NCBI GenBank assembly: GCA_023151185.1
Contig: JAKLJL010000001.1
Location: 620,001-684,000 of the forward strand
Length of the DNA: 64,000 nucleotides
DNA from: Bacteroidota bacterium
GTDB taxonomy: Bacteria; Bacteroidota; JABWAT01
Direction of reading: 5' to 3'
The number at the start of each line of letters is the position of its first letter. Within the stretch, counting starts at the first letter, position 1. The notes under the pieces were generated by a model, which was not told the DNA's origin, did not search any database, and saw only the letters and a list, made by a program, of their open reading frames with translations. Made by a program: the position numbers and the translations under genes. Positions 33,790-42,518 of the stretch are shown here, piece after piece.

Positions 33790-34673
33790 AAACCCGGCTT
33801 CAGGGCTGTTACACGGCAACGGTAACCCCCTTTAAATCCGACGGATCCATTGATTACGAGGCCTATGCAGGTCTGATAGAATTTCAGATTTCCGGCGGCA
33901 TAACCGGAATTGTGGTCTGCGGATCAACCGGTGAAGCAGCAACTCTTGCGGATGACGAACAAACTGATCTTATCCGGTTTACAGTCGAACGGGTTGCCGG
34001 CCGGTGTCTGGTTGTCGGCGGTGCCAGTTCCAATAATACCCGCCATGCAGTTAAACGGGCAGAACTTGTTTCCTCGCTTGGGGTTGATTTGCTGCTTTCG
34101 ACTTCTCCCTACTACAATAAACCCTCTCAGGCTGGGATTTTTGAACATTACAAAGTTCAGTCTGAAGCTTCTGCGGTCCCGGTGATTGCCTACAACGTTC
34201 CGGGAAGAACCGGCTCCAATATTCTGGCGGAAACTACCCTCAGACTTCAGGATTTACCGAATATGGCCGGCGTGAAAGAAGCTTCTGCCAGTGTGGTTCA
34301 GGTCCTGACCATTTTAAAAGGGCGGAAACGGCCGGATTTTTATGTCTGGCTGGGCGAAGACTCTCATACGGTTCCGATGATGGCCTGTGGTGCCGATGGT
34401 ATTATTTCGGTGGTTTCCAATGAAATCCCCCAGGAAATGAGCCGTCTGGTCGATCTGGCTTTACAACAGGATTTCAAGGGATCATCTGCCCTTTTCCTGA
34501 AATACCTTGACCTGATGGAAGCCAATTTCTGGGATTCGAATCCGATCCCGGTTAAGTATCTGCTCTCAAAAATGGGGAAAATTCAGGAAAACTACCGGCT
34601 GCCGCTGGTGCCTGCCTCTGAAGCCGTGAAAGTCCGGCTGGATGCTGTTGCCCGTCAACTGGGCCTGATTTAA
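33786..34673 (+). CDS. dapA: 4-hydroxy-tetrahydrodipicolinate synthase
   Basis: A 295-residue class I aldolase that condenses pyruvate with aspartate semialdehyde. VVCGSTGEAATL contains the pyruvate-binding GSTGE motif, VIAYNVPGRTG carries the catalytic tyrosine, and MAGVKEAS carries the Schiff-base lysine. It begins within the dapB stop codon, so translation is coupled. Its product is the substrate of DapB. Confidence 0.96.
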   Translation: MKTRLQGCYTATVTPFKSDGSIDYEAYAGLIEFQISGGITGIVVCGSTGEAATLADDEQTDLIRFTVERVAGRCLVVGGASSNNTRHAVKRAELVSSLGVDLLLSTSPYYNKPSQAGIFEHYKVQSEASAVPVIAYNVPGRTGSNILAETTLRLQDLPNMAGVKEASASVVQVLTILKGRKRPDFYVWLGEDSHTVPMMACGADGIISVVSNEIPQEMSRLVDLALQQDFKGSSALFLKYLDLMEANFWDSNPIPVKYLLSKMGKIQENYRLPLVPASEAVKVRLDAVARQLGLI

Positions 34674-34709
34674 TTTTCTTACCCGATTATCTCTCTTAAA
34701 CAGAAAAAT

Positions 34710-35564
34710 GTGAACTCTGCCATGTCATCACTCCAGCATCAGATCGAATCAGCATTCGCCAAACCGGCTGACGGATTAACCCGGGAAGACCGGGAGGTTT
34801 TTCTCCGGTTTCTTGCAGAACTGGAATCCGGCATAGTCCGGTCGGCAGAACCTGCAGGTGATGGAACCTGGAAAGTGAATCACTGGGTGAAGCAGGGAAT
34901 TTTGGTTGGATTCCGGCTGGGAAAAATTGTGGATATGTCGGCAGACGGATTCCCGTTTTTTGATAAGGATACCTATCCGGTGCAGCCGGTCGACGGTACC
35001 GGCCGGAGCATCCGGATTGTGCCGGGTGGGTCAACGATTCGGCGGGGATCCTACATCGGGAAAAGTGTAACCTGTATGCCACCGATGTACATCAACGTCG
35101 GTGCATATGTGGATGACGGAACCATGGTGGATTCCCATGCACTGGTTGGTTCCTGTGCACAGATCGGGAAACAGGTTCACCTCTCTGCTGCTGCCCAGAT
35201 CGGGGGAGTGCTTGAACCGGTCAATGCACTTCCGGTGATTATTGAAGATTCAGTCATGGTTGGCGGTAATTGCGGAATTTATGAAGGAACGGTTGTAAAA
35301 AAAGGGGCTGTCATCGGTTCCGGCGTTATTCTGACGGCCGGTACCCCGGTTTATGATCTGGTCAGGGAAACAGTCTACCGCCGGACGGAAACCCAGCCCT
35401 TAACCATTCCGGAAAATGCAGTGGTCGTTCAGGGAGCACGGGCCATTCAGAACGATTTTGCCCGTGAACACGGACTTCAGATCTACACCCCGGTTATCAT
35501 AAAATATAAAGACGACAAAACCAGTGCATCCGTGGCGCTGGAATCAGCCCTGAGAACTTCCTGA
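34710..35564 (+). CDS. dapD: tetrahydrodipicolinate N-succinyltransferase
   Basis: A 284-residue DapD with an N-terminal helical domain ([16 protein letters not shown]) and a left-handed beta-helix of hexapeptide repeats ([44 protein letters not shown]). The enzyme succinylates tetrahydrodipicolinate, so this organism uses the succinylase branch to diaminopimelate. The frame starts at GTG 34710; ATG 34722, four codons later, is an equally good start and no clear Shine-Dalgarno decides. The stop overlaps the ATG of the nuclease-like gene by one base. Confidence 0.94.
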   Translation: MNSAMSSLQHQIESAFAKPADGLTREDREVFLRFLAELESGIVRSAEPAGDGTWKVNHWVKQGILVGFRLGKIVDMSADGFPFFDKDTYPVQPVDGTGRSIRIVPGGSTIRRGSYIGKSVTCMPPMYINVGAYVDDGTMVDSHALVGSCAQIGKQVHLSAAAQIGGVLEPVNALPVIIEDSVMVGGNCGIYEGTVVKKGAVIGSGVILTAGTPVYDLVRETVYRRTETQPLTIPENAVVVQGARAIQNDFAREHGLQIYTPVIIKYKDDKTSASVALESALRTS

Positions 35565-36730
35565 TGCGAATTTACCCGGTTTTTCTTCTTTTTGTCTGGC
35601 AGGTTGCTGCTGCTCAGGTTCCGTCAATCAACAGCCCGTATACGCTTGATGCCGGCACCTGGAATCTGGAATGGTTCGGTGATCCGGATAACGGTCCTTC
35701 GAATGAGGCAACCCAGTACGCCAATGTTAAAAAGGCGCTTCAGGGCATGAACCCGGATCTGATGGGATTTGCTGAAATTACCGATGCAGTTTCCTTCTCA
35801 AAACTGGTTGGTGAACTGGGTGGTTACGAACTGGCAATGTCTTCCTTTCAGGGTGATCAGAGAATGGGGCTCATGGTCAGAAGCAAATCGCTGTCCATCA
35901 ATTCTTACCGGGATGTTCTCACAGAGTTCACCTATGAATTTGCAAGCCGTCCGCCGCTTGAAGTTGTCGTTGATGTGAAGGGAAACCAGTCGCCTGTTGA
36001 CCGGATCATTGTTCTGGTGCTGCACATGAAGGCCTATTCCGATCAAACGTCCTATAACCGCCGGAAGGCAGCTTCCGAAAAACTGAAAACCTATCTCGAC
36101 TCCACCTGGCCGTATGAGTACATTCTGGTTCTGGGCGATTACAATGATGATCTGGATAAATCGATCTATGCCGGATCGGTAAGTCCGTACAAGAATTTTC
36201 TGGATGACACCGCCGGTTACCGGTTTGCAACAAAGGAAGCAACTGATGCCGGTGAGCATTCTACAGCCGGTTACTCGGATATGATTGACCATATTTTGGT
36301 ATCGAACGAGTTTTTTCCGTACCTCCAAACAGGAAAAACCAAAGTACTTTATCTGAGTTCGTATATTTCAGGTTACAGTTCAAACACCTCAGACCATTTT
36401 CCGGTTTACACTCAGTTTTCCTTCCCCGTTTATACTTCGGTCGGGGAACCGGAACCAAAACCCGGAAGTCCGGTACTGCTTTCTGCATGGCCTAATCCCT
36501 TCAACCCGGAAACCACGATTCTGTTGCGGAATGTAACCCGGCCCGGTGAATTGGTATTTTATGATGGACTGGGCAGGGAAGTGAACCGGATTCCGGTTTC
36601 ACCAGACGGTTCCGGTTCGGTTCAGATTCATTGGCGGGGCCAAACTTCAGGTGGGCAAAACCTTCCGACAGGACTCTATTTTGCCCGGTTTTCCGGCGGA
36701 TCTGCTCTTCGGCTGATTCTCATGAAATAA
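35564..36730 (+). CDS. secreted endonuclease/exonuclease/phosphatase-family protein with sorting domain
   Basis: A 388-residue protein with a signal peptide ending near AAAQ (about 17). The EEP fold shows TWNLEWFG, the GDYNDD metal/catalytic motif (about residue 190), DMIDHILVS and the terminal SDHFPV with the catalytic histidine. The last ~80 residues open with WPNPFNPETT and end LILMK, a type IX secretion style sorting domain. Proteins of this fold cleave nucleic acids or phosphoesters, so it may be an extracellular nuclease. Oddly, its ATG shares a base with the dapD stop (TGATG), so translation is coupled to a lysine-pathway gene. The connection may be accidental. Confidence 0.85.
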   Translation: MRIYPVFLLFVWQVAAAQVPSINSPYTLDAGTWNLEWFGDPDNGPSNEATQYANVKKALQGMNPDLMGFAEITDAVSFSKLVGELGGYELAMSSFQGDQRMGLMVRSKSLSINSYRDVLTEFTYEFASRPPLEVVVDVKGNQSPVDRIIVLVLHMKAYSDQTSYNRRKAASEKLKTYLDSTWPYEYILVLGDYNDDLDKSIYAGSVSPYKNFLDDTAGYRFATKEATDAGEHSTAGYSDMIDHILVSNEFFPYLQTGKTKVLYLSSYISGYSSNTSDHFPVYTQFSFPVYTSVGEPEPKPGSPVLLSAWPNPFNPETTILLRNVTRPGELVFYDGLGREVNRIPVSPDGSGSVQIHWRGQTSGGQNLPTGLYFARFSGGSALRLILMK

Positions 36731-36883
36731 TCCAGTCTGCCCCTCTATCGGTTCCGGGATATCAGAATCTCACCTCCTGTCCTAACATTCCGGAACTCAA
36801 CTTCACTGTTCACCCATTCCGGATTGAATGTCAGTCCTTCCGTGCTTATTTTAGATCCTTACCTATTTTATCCGGATTAAACT

Positions 36884-37324
36884 GTGAAGAAACTGACCCA
36901 GCAGGAAATTGAAAAAATCACTCAGGCCGCCATCAGGGAACTGGGGCCGGGTGCATCCCCCGAGAAAATTACCCAGATTGTAAACGATGTGGTGGCTGAA
37001 CTGGAAAAGGGTGCCCCGAGCATTGCCCTTTCTGCCTCCGGGAAACCGGCAGAAGGCCGGGTCATTGTAACGGCATTCGGGAAAAATCAGCCGGGCGTCG
37101 TCTATAAAATTACCAAAATCCTGTTTGAACTGAATCTGGATATTCAGGATGTGAGCCAGAAAATTGTTCAGGACTTCTTTACTCTGATTATTATTGTGGA
37201 TATGGCCGCATCTGGGGGCGATTTTAATCAGCTTAAAACCCGGATGACCCAGCTCGGAGATGAAATGGGAATCCGCCTGTTCGTTCAGCACGAAGATATT
37301 TTTAAATCGATGTACCGGGTCTGA
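36884..37324 (+). CDS. ACT-domain protein with helical N-terminal extension
   Basis: A 146-residue protein. Residues 1-45 form an amphipathic helical extension (LTQQEIEKITQAAIREL, EKITQIVNDVVAEL). Residues ~58-146 form an ACT domain beginning RVIVTAFGKNQPGVVYKITKILFELNLDIQDVSQ. ACT domains bind amino acids or similar ligands for allosteric control. The start is GTG 36884. The UPF0210 gene follows after 6 bp; this ACT-UPF0210 pairing is widely conserved, so the ACT protein probably controls its partner. The ligand is unknown. Confidence 0.85.
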   Translation: MKKLTQQEIEKITQAAIRELGPGASPEKITQIVNDVVAELEKGAPSIALSASGKPAEGRVIVTAFGKNQPGVVYKITKILFELNLDIQDVSQKIVQDFFTLIIIVDMAASGGDFNQLKTRMTQLGDEMGIRLFVQHEDIFKSMYRV

Positions 37325-37330
37325 GGCCGT

Positions 37331-38692
37331 ATGTCCTACAATTTTGATGAAATCATCCAAACCCTGCGGATGACCGAACTGGATCATTTTGATATCCGGA
37401 CGGTCACTCTCGGGATTTCCCTCAGAGATTGTGCCTCCCGGAATGTTGAGACGACCGCACAGAAAATCTACGACAAAATTACCCGGACAGCAGAACGCCA
37501 CGTTGAGAATGCCCGCCGGGTTGAAAAACTGTACGGCATTTCAATTGCCAATAAACGCATTGCCGTCACGCCAGTTGCCATTGCCTGTGACGGATTGAAT
37601 TCTGATGAGTTTGTAAAGGTGGCGCATGCACTTGACCGGGCAGCCCGGGAATGCGGTGTAGATTATATTGCCGGGTATTCTGCTCTGGTTCAGAAAGGCT
37701 ATACCAATGGTGACCGGGAACTGATCAAATCAATTCCCCAGGCCCTTGCAGAAACCGGCCGGGTTTGTTCTTCGGTAAATGTGGCGTCAACCAAAGCCGG
37801 AATCAATATGAATGCGGTCCTGGAAATGGCGCATGTCATTAAAAAAACAGCCGTTCTGACTCAGGAACAGGATGGAATTGGCTGTGCCAAACTGGTCGTA
37901 TTCTGCAATGTGCCCGAAGACAATCCGTTCGTTGCCGGGGCATTTCATGGCGTAACCGAAGCCGAAGTGGTGCTCAATGTTGGAATTTCCGGTCCGGGTG
38001 TGGTACTCGATGCCATCCGGAGGCTGGGGAAAACGGACTTTATGCAGCTTGCCGAAGAGATCAAAAAAACCTCATTTAAAATTACCCGGGCAGGGGAAAT
38101 AATCGGCCGGAAAACGGCTGAAGGCCTTGGTGTTCCGTTTGGCATTGTTGATCTGTCACTTGCCCCGACACCGGCGATCGGCGATTCCATTGCCGACATT
38201 ATTGAAGCAATGGGACTTGAATCTGTTGGGGCACCCGGCACAACGGCAGCACTGGCTCTTTTGAATGAATCCGTCAAAAAAGGCGGAATTATGGCAACCT
38301 CATCCGTCGGCGGGATGTCAGGAGCCTTTATTCCTGTTTCGGAAGATCAGGGAATGATCCGGGCTGCAGAAAAAGGGCACCTCAGCCTTGAAAAACTTGA
38401 AGCCATGACGTCTGTATGTTCAGTCGGTCTGGATATGATTGCAATTCCAGGAAAAACCCCGGCTGAAACCATTGCAGGAATTATTGCAGATGAATGTGCA
38501 ATCGGTATGGTGAACAATAAAACGACTGCCGTCCGGATTCTGCCCATTCATGGGAAGGATGTGGGTGAGTTTGTAGATTATGGCGGACTTCTGGGACGGG
38601 CACCCATCATGCCGGTCCGGAATCTGGATTCCTCGGTATTTGTTACCCGTGGCGGGCAGATTCCGCCACCGATCAGAAGCCTGACAAACTGA
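37331..38692 (+). CDS. UPF0210 / PFL-family (DUF711) protein
   Basis: A 453-residue protein of the UPF0210 family, recognised by [17 protein letters not shown] near the N terminus, [61 protein letters not shown] and the C-terminal [11 protein letters not shown]. Structures related to pyruvate formate-lyase gave the family its PFL name, but the glycyl-radical and active-site elements are not evident and the reaction is unknown. It lies 6 bp after the ACT-domain gene and is its conserved partner. Confidence 0.9.
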   Translation: MSYNFDEIIQTLRMTELDHFDIRTVTLGISLRDCASRNVETTAQKIYDKITRTAERHVENARRVEKLYGISIANKRIAVTPVAIACDGLNSDEFVKVAHALDRAARECGVDYIAGYSALVQKGYTNGDRELIKSIPQALAETGRVCSSVNVASTKAGINMNAVLEMAHVIKKTAVLTQEQDGIGCAKLVVFCNVPEDNPFVAGAFHGVTEAEVVLNVGISGPGVVLDAIRRLGKTDFMQLAEEIKKTSFKITRAGEIIGRKTAEGLGVPFGIVDLSLAPTPAIGDSIADIIEAMGLESVGAPGTTAALALLNESVKKGGIMATSSVGGMSGAFIPVSEDQGMIRAAEKGHLSLEKLEAMTSVCSVGLDMIAIPGKTPAETIAGIIADECAIGMVNNKTTAVRILPIHGKDVGEFVDYGGLLGRAPIMPVRNLDSSVFVTRGGQIPPPIRSLTN

Positions 38693-38862
38693 CATAATCA
38701 AATCTTTTATGAAAATGGAACCGGTTGTTTTGTGATCAATTTGTAAATTTTGGGCAGGATGCAGGCCGTTTGCCTGTGAAACCGGGCATCCGGCATACGG
38801 TTTGCAATCTGGTGCCGGGTAATTTTCCTGAAGGAAAAGAAATTAAAAACGAAAGGTAAGTT

Positions 38863-39456
38863 ATGAGTAAAGGCTGGTTAATTGGTGGCGGAATTGCGGT
38901 TGCTTTTCTGTTGATGATTTTTTGGGTTATCGGTCAGTATAACGGGTTGGTCGGACTGAATGAAGAGGTCAATAATGCTTGGGCCAAAGTCCAGTCTGAT
39001 TATCAGCGCCGGGCAGATCTGATACCGAATCTGGTTGAAACGGTTAAAGGAGCTGCCGTTCAGGAAAAATCAATCCTGGTGGATGTTACAGAAGCCCGGG
39101 CCAAAGTCGGTCAGATGGTCGTGACCAAGGATGTTCTGGATAATCCGCAGGCTTTTAAACAGTTCGAACAAGCCCAAAGCGGCCTTACAGCAGCACTGAG
39201 CCGGTTGATGGTGGTCAACGAAAATTATCCTCAACTGAAAACCAACCAGAATTACCAGGATCTGATGGCCCAGCTTGAAGGAACCGAAAACCGGATTAAA
39301 AAGTCACGGGATGATTTTAACAATATTGTGAATACCTACAATCAGGCAGTTAAGAAATTCCCTGGTGTCCTCTTTGCCGGCTTATTCGGGTATCATCCAA
39401 AAGCCTATTTCGAAGCTTCTGCCGGAAGTGAAAACGCACCGAAGGTTCAGTTTTGA
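38863..39456 (+). CDS. lemA: LemA-family membrane protein
   Basis: A 197-residue protein with one N-terminal membrane helix (residues ~4-24) and a long alpha-helical bundle: YNGLVGLNEEVNNAWAKVQSDYQRRADLIPNLVETVKGAA is the family hallmark; the end reads YNQAVKKFPGVLFAGLFGYHPKAYFEA. LemA proteins are linked to envelope maintenance but have no settled reaction. The TPM-domain gene starts within its stop codon, a common pairing in many bacteria. GAAAGG precedes ATG 38863. Confidence 0.93.
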   Translation: MSKGWLIGGGIAVAFLLMIFWVIGQYNGLVGLNEEVNNAWAKVQSDYQRRADLIPNLVETVKGAAVQEKSILVDVTEARAKVGQMVVTKDVLDNPQAFKQFEQAQSGLTAALSRLMVVNENYPQLKTNQNYQDLMAQLEGTENRIKKSRDDFNNIVNTYNQAVKKFPGVLFAGLFGYHPKAYFEASAGSENAPKVQF

Positions 39457-40277
39457 AGTTAAAACATCTGTATCTTCCTTTCATTGTTGTTTTTCTGGGC
39501 CTGCCTTCTGCGCAGGCCCAGACTTTTCAGGAAATCGTCAGCAACCGGCTTTGGATAAACGATTACGCCGGTCTGTTTTCTGAAGAGGCAATCCGGCAGG
39601 GCCTGGATTCTCTTGCCAGGCATGAAAAGCGAACCGGTAACCAGATTGTTTTCCTGACGCTTCCGGTCATACCAGACGGCGATGATGTGTTCACTTTTGC
39701 CATGAAACTGGTAGAGCAGGAAAAGTGGAAGCTTGGCAATGAACAGGATGATAATGGTGTTTTGGTCATCATTACGACAGAGAAGCCGAGAGAATTCAGG
39801 GTTTACCCCGGCCGTGGACTTGAAGGCGCACTTCCTGATGTAGTCATCAAACGGTTTTACAGGGATGAGGCCCTCCCTCTGCTCAAATCAGGGAAATTTG
39901 ATGAAGTTTTAGCCAGAACAATTTATTTTATTACCGGTTCGATTGGTGGTGAGTACAAGGCAAAATCCAAAAAAGGATCCGATCTGACCGCAAGCGATTT
40001 TGTAATTGGTGCTGTTGTTTTGGGGATTTTGTTTGTTGCCCTCGTAACAGTTTCAAGACGCCATAGAAATAATGGTGGAAATCTGGGTGGCGGTACCGGG
40101 TTCCGGAAGAAGAATGAAACACTTGCAGATGCCTGGCCCTTTTTGCTGCCTCTGATCTTTGGTGGTGGCGGCCGTTCTGGCGGAAGCTGGGGAAGCAGTT
40201 CGGGCGGAAGTGACTGGGGTGGTTTTTCAGGTGGTGGTGGTTCATTTGGCGGCGGTGGAAGTGGTGGTAGCTGGTAA
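39453..40277 (+). CDS. TPM-domain membrane protein (YgcG-like) with glycine-rich tail
   Basis: The start is a TTG at 39453 that overlaps the lemA stop. The 274-residue protein has a signal peptide (~1-23), a TPM domain (~30-165, with NDYAGLFSEEAIRQGLDSLARHEK and the acidic QDDNGVLVIITTEKPREFRVYPGRGLEGALPD), and one membrane helix (~190-207). A tail almost wholly of Gly/Ser (GGGGRSGGSWGSSSG and following) ends the protein. TPM domains act as phosphatases or as assembly factors in other systems; here the link to LemA suggests an envelope role. Initiation at TTG through coupling is inferred from the overlap. Confidence 0.88.
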   Translation: MKLKHLYLPFIVVFLGLPSAQAQTFQEIVSNRLWINDYAGLFSEEAIRQGLDSLARHEKRTGNQIVFLTLPVIPDGDDVFTFAMKLVEQEKWKLGNEQDDNGVLVIITTEKPREFRVYPGRGLEGALPDVVIKRFYRDEALPLLKSGKFDEVLARTIYFITGSIGGEYKAKSKKGSDLTASDFVIGAVVLGILFVALVTVSRRHRNNGGNLGGGTGFRKKNETLADAWPFLLPLIFGGGGRSGGSWGSSSGGSDWGGFSGGGGSFGGGGSGGSW

Positions 40278-40298
40278 CTATAAAAAAGCAGGTAACCA

Positions 40299-41549
40299 AT
40301 GAAAAATTTTACAGCTATATTTATCCTGTTCTTTTTGAGTTCATGCGGTCCCTCCCGTTCCGCCTACGACACGCAAAAAGCACTGGATGTGTACACTAAG
40401 AGTTTCGGTACCGTCCCTCTAACTGAATTAACAGCTCAGGAATCACACATTCCTCTTGTAATTTTTAATTACAGACTGCATTCCGAAGCTTCACCGGTTT
40501 CCGGCATCCGGCAACTGGAGATTTTTAACTCGGGTACAATGAAATACTGGATACACCTCCGGACGACGGGGGTGAAAGATTTCCAAAGTGTCTCATTTCC
40601 GGGTCCGAGTGCGGCAATTCAATCCGAGGTTGATTTGCTGGTCAGAGTGATCACCCGGGATGGAGTTTGGGATTACCATAATCAAACTCTTAACAACCTG
40701 TTTAGCCGGTTTGATGGCGAATTCATTCCGGATTTTGGCGGAAATCCGGAGATCATTCTCAGAAAAATACCGGCCAATACGGAAATAGAATATACGTTGA
40801 ACCAAAAGTTTGCCCGGATCCCCTTTTTTATCTCTCTGCACCTTCCGGAAGCCAGGTACCGGGGTTTATCGATTAACATTGACTCGGGAAATGAAACGAC
40901 ATCCGGAATACTGCTAACAACAATTCCATTTGACCTTGAGAATTTATCAAAATCCAATCTGCTTTCCGCTTTTTTTGTGGTTGAAAAGGTCGTACCTGAG
41001 GAAACAGTGCTGCTTCCGGTGAAATCCAGACTCACCCTACCATCCGGAGAGTTGACCCGCCAAAATACCATCCGGCTTTACTTTTCAATAGGACAGCATT
41101 TTAAAAGCCTGCCGGATGACAGCAAAGCCGGAGCAGAAAATTTTTATCGGAATTTTCTGCTCCCGTCTCTGGGGTTTTCACCAACCGTGACGAAAGAATT
41201 GCTGTCAGATTTCAGGTCTGTCGCAGGACTGGATTCCAGGTATTTCACTGCCTTAAATCAACTGGACAGGAAACAGGGACTGGATTCACTTCAGAAATCC
41301 ATTTTGTCGGTAAAGGAGTGGAGTAATTATTATTCGGACCTTTGGAGTCCGTGGTTCAACCAGTTTTGGCCTTCAGTTCCCCGGCTTGCAGTAGCCCTGG
41401 CATGGGCCAATCAGGAAAAAATTAAAAATCTATCGGTCAAAGCGGATTGGAAGAATAACAGGATTACAGATTTTTATCCGGTCTTTTTAAACAGCTTTCC
41501 AACAGATTCAACTATTTTTCTTCCGGTAACTGACAGGCCTATAAAATGA
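40299..41549 (+). CDS. lipoprotein of unknown function
   Basis: A 416-residue protein with a lipoprotein signal (lipobox SSCG, Cys16). The mature part has an N-terminal beta-rich region (VRVITRDGVWDYHNQTL, IPANTEIEYTLNQKF) vaguely like DUF3857-type domains and a helical C-terminal third. No reliable family match can be claimed. It lies 21 bp after the TPM gene and its stop overlaps the nitrilase-family gene (ATGA), so lemA, TPM, lipoprotein and nitrilase probably form one operon. The function is unknown. Confidence 0.68.
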   Translation: MKNFTAIFILFFLSSCGPSRSAYDTQKALDVYTKSFGTVPLTELTAQESHIPLVIFNYRLHSEASPVSGIRQLEIFNSGTMKYWIHLRTTGVKDFQSVSFPGPSAAIQSEVDLLVRVITRDGVWDYHNQTLNNLFSRFDGEFIPDFGGNPEIILRKIPANTEIEYTLNQKFARIPFFISLHLPEARYRGLSINIDSGNETTSGILLTTIPFDLENLSKSNLLSAFFVVEKVVPEETVLLPVKSRLTLPSGELTRQNTIRLYFSIGQHFKSLPDDSKAGAENFYRNFLLPSLGFSPTVTKELLSDFRSVAGLDSRYFTALNQLDRKQGLDSLQKSILSVKEWSNYYSDLWSPWFNQFWPSVPRLAVALAWANQEKIKNLSVKADWKNNRITDFYPVFLNSFPTDSTIFLPVTDRPIK

Positions 41550-42376
41550 ATTTTGCTGCTGTTCAGTTTGACTCCAGGTTGCTTGATTTACCCTTTAATA
41601 TGCAGAAACACGTCCGGTTGGCCGGTGAGGCAGTTGAAAAAGGTGCCGGTTTGGTTCTTTTTCCTGAATTGAGCCTTTCGGGATACAATTTGATGGATGG
41701 GGCCTTTGATGTGGCTATTGATCCCTCAGGATCATTCTTTGACGAACTGAAACCGGTTTCGCAGTTTGCACCTGTTCTTGCCGGATTTCCGGAACGGGGC
41801 ACGGATGGGGGTATTTACAATTCTGCAGTGTTAATTGATCAGGGCCGTGTTCAGGTCATTCACCGGAAACGGTATCTGCCAACGTATAATGTATTTGATG
41901 AATCCCGGTATTTCACCCGTGGTAATTCTCTGAATGTCGTAAAAACTTCTGCTGGGGTAGTTGGCGTTTTAATCTGTGAAGACTCCTGGCATCCCTCGCT
42001 TGCCAATATTCTTGCCCGGCAGGGAATGGACTTTCTGGTGATTATAGCAGCCTCTCCCTACCGGAGTGAACTTGCCTCTGAAACCCTCGATATTACCTCT
42101 AAATGGCAGATAATCTGCCAGTCCTATGCAACAACCTTGTCTCTGCCGGTTATTTTTTGCAATAGAACCGGTTCTGAGGATGGTATTCTGTTCTGGGGCG
42201 GTTCTGCCGCTTACAAAGCAGGAGGCCAGATTGCCGGTTCCCTGCCCATGTTTGAAGAAGGAATTCTTTTTGGTTCCTTTCAGCCCGCCGATAAACTCAG
42301 GGAACGGTTTGCCAGCAGTCACTTCCTGGATGAAGACCTTCTCTGGACTTCAGAGCAGTATAAAAAACTTCTCTGA
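41546..42376 (+). CDS. carbon-nitrogen hydrolase (nitrilase superfamily)
   Basis: A 276-residue enzyme with the complete nitrilase triad: E41 in FPELSLSGYN, K108 in HRKRYLPTYN and C144 in ICEDSWHP. The surrounding motifs (LPTYNVFDESRYF and GVLICEDSW) resemble the glutaminase domain of NAD synthetases and related amidases, but no synthetase domain follows. It would hydrolyse a C-N bond in an amide; the substrate is unknown. It is cytoplasmic, with its start overlapping the upstream lipoprotein stop. Confidence 0.88.
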   Translation: MNFAAVQFDSRLLDLPFNMQKHVRLAGEAVEKGAGLVLFPELSLSGYNLMDGAFDVAIDPSGSFFDELKPVSQFAPVLAGFPERGTDGGIYNSAVLIDQGRVQVIHRKRYLPTYNVFDESRYFTRGNSLNVVKTSAGVVGVLICEDSWHPSLANILARQGMDFLVIIAASPYRSELASETLDITSKWQIICQSYATTLSLPVIFCNRTGSEDGILFWGGSAAYKAGGQIAGSLPMFEEGILFGSFQPADKLRERFASSHFLDEDLLWTSEQYKKLL

Positions 42377-42518
42377 ACCTGCTTGTTCCGATTATAAAAT
42401 GATTTAATTTGTCTCATTCCGTCACAAACTCATCTGAATGTTGTATTTTTAAGGATTGAAACAAATTTGTTACCCGGACAGAAAATGATCCGGTGTCAGA
42501 AAGGGTATCAAAAGGTTA

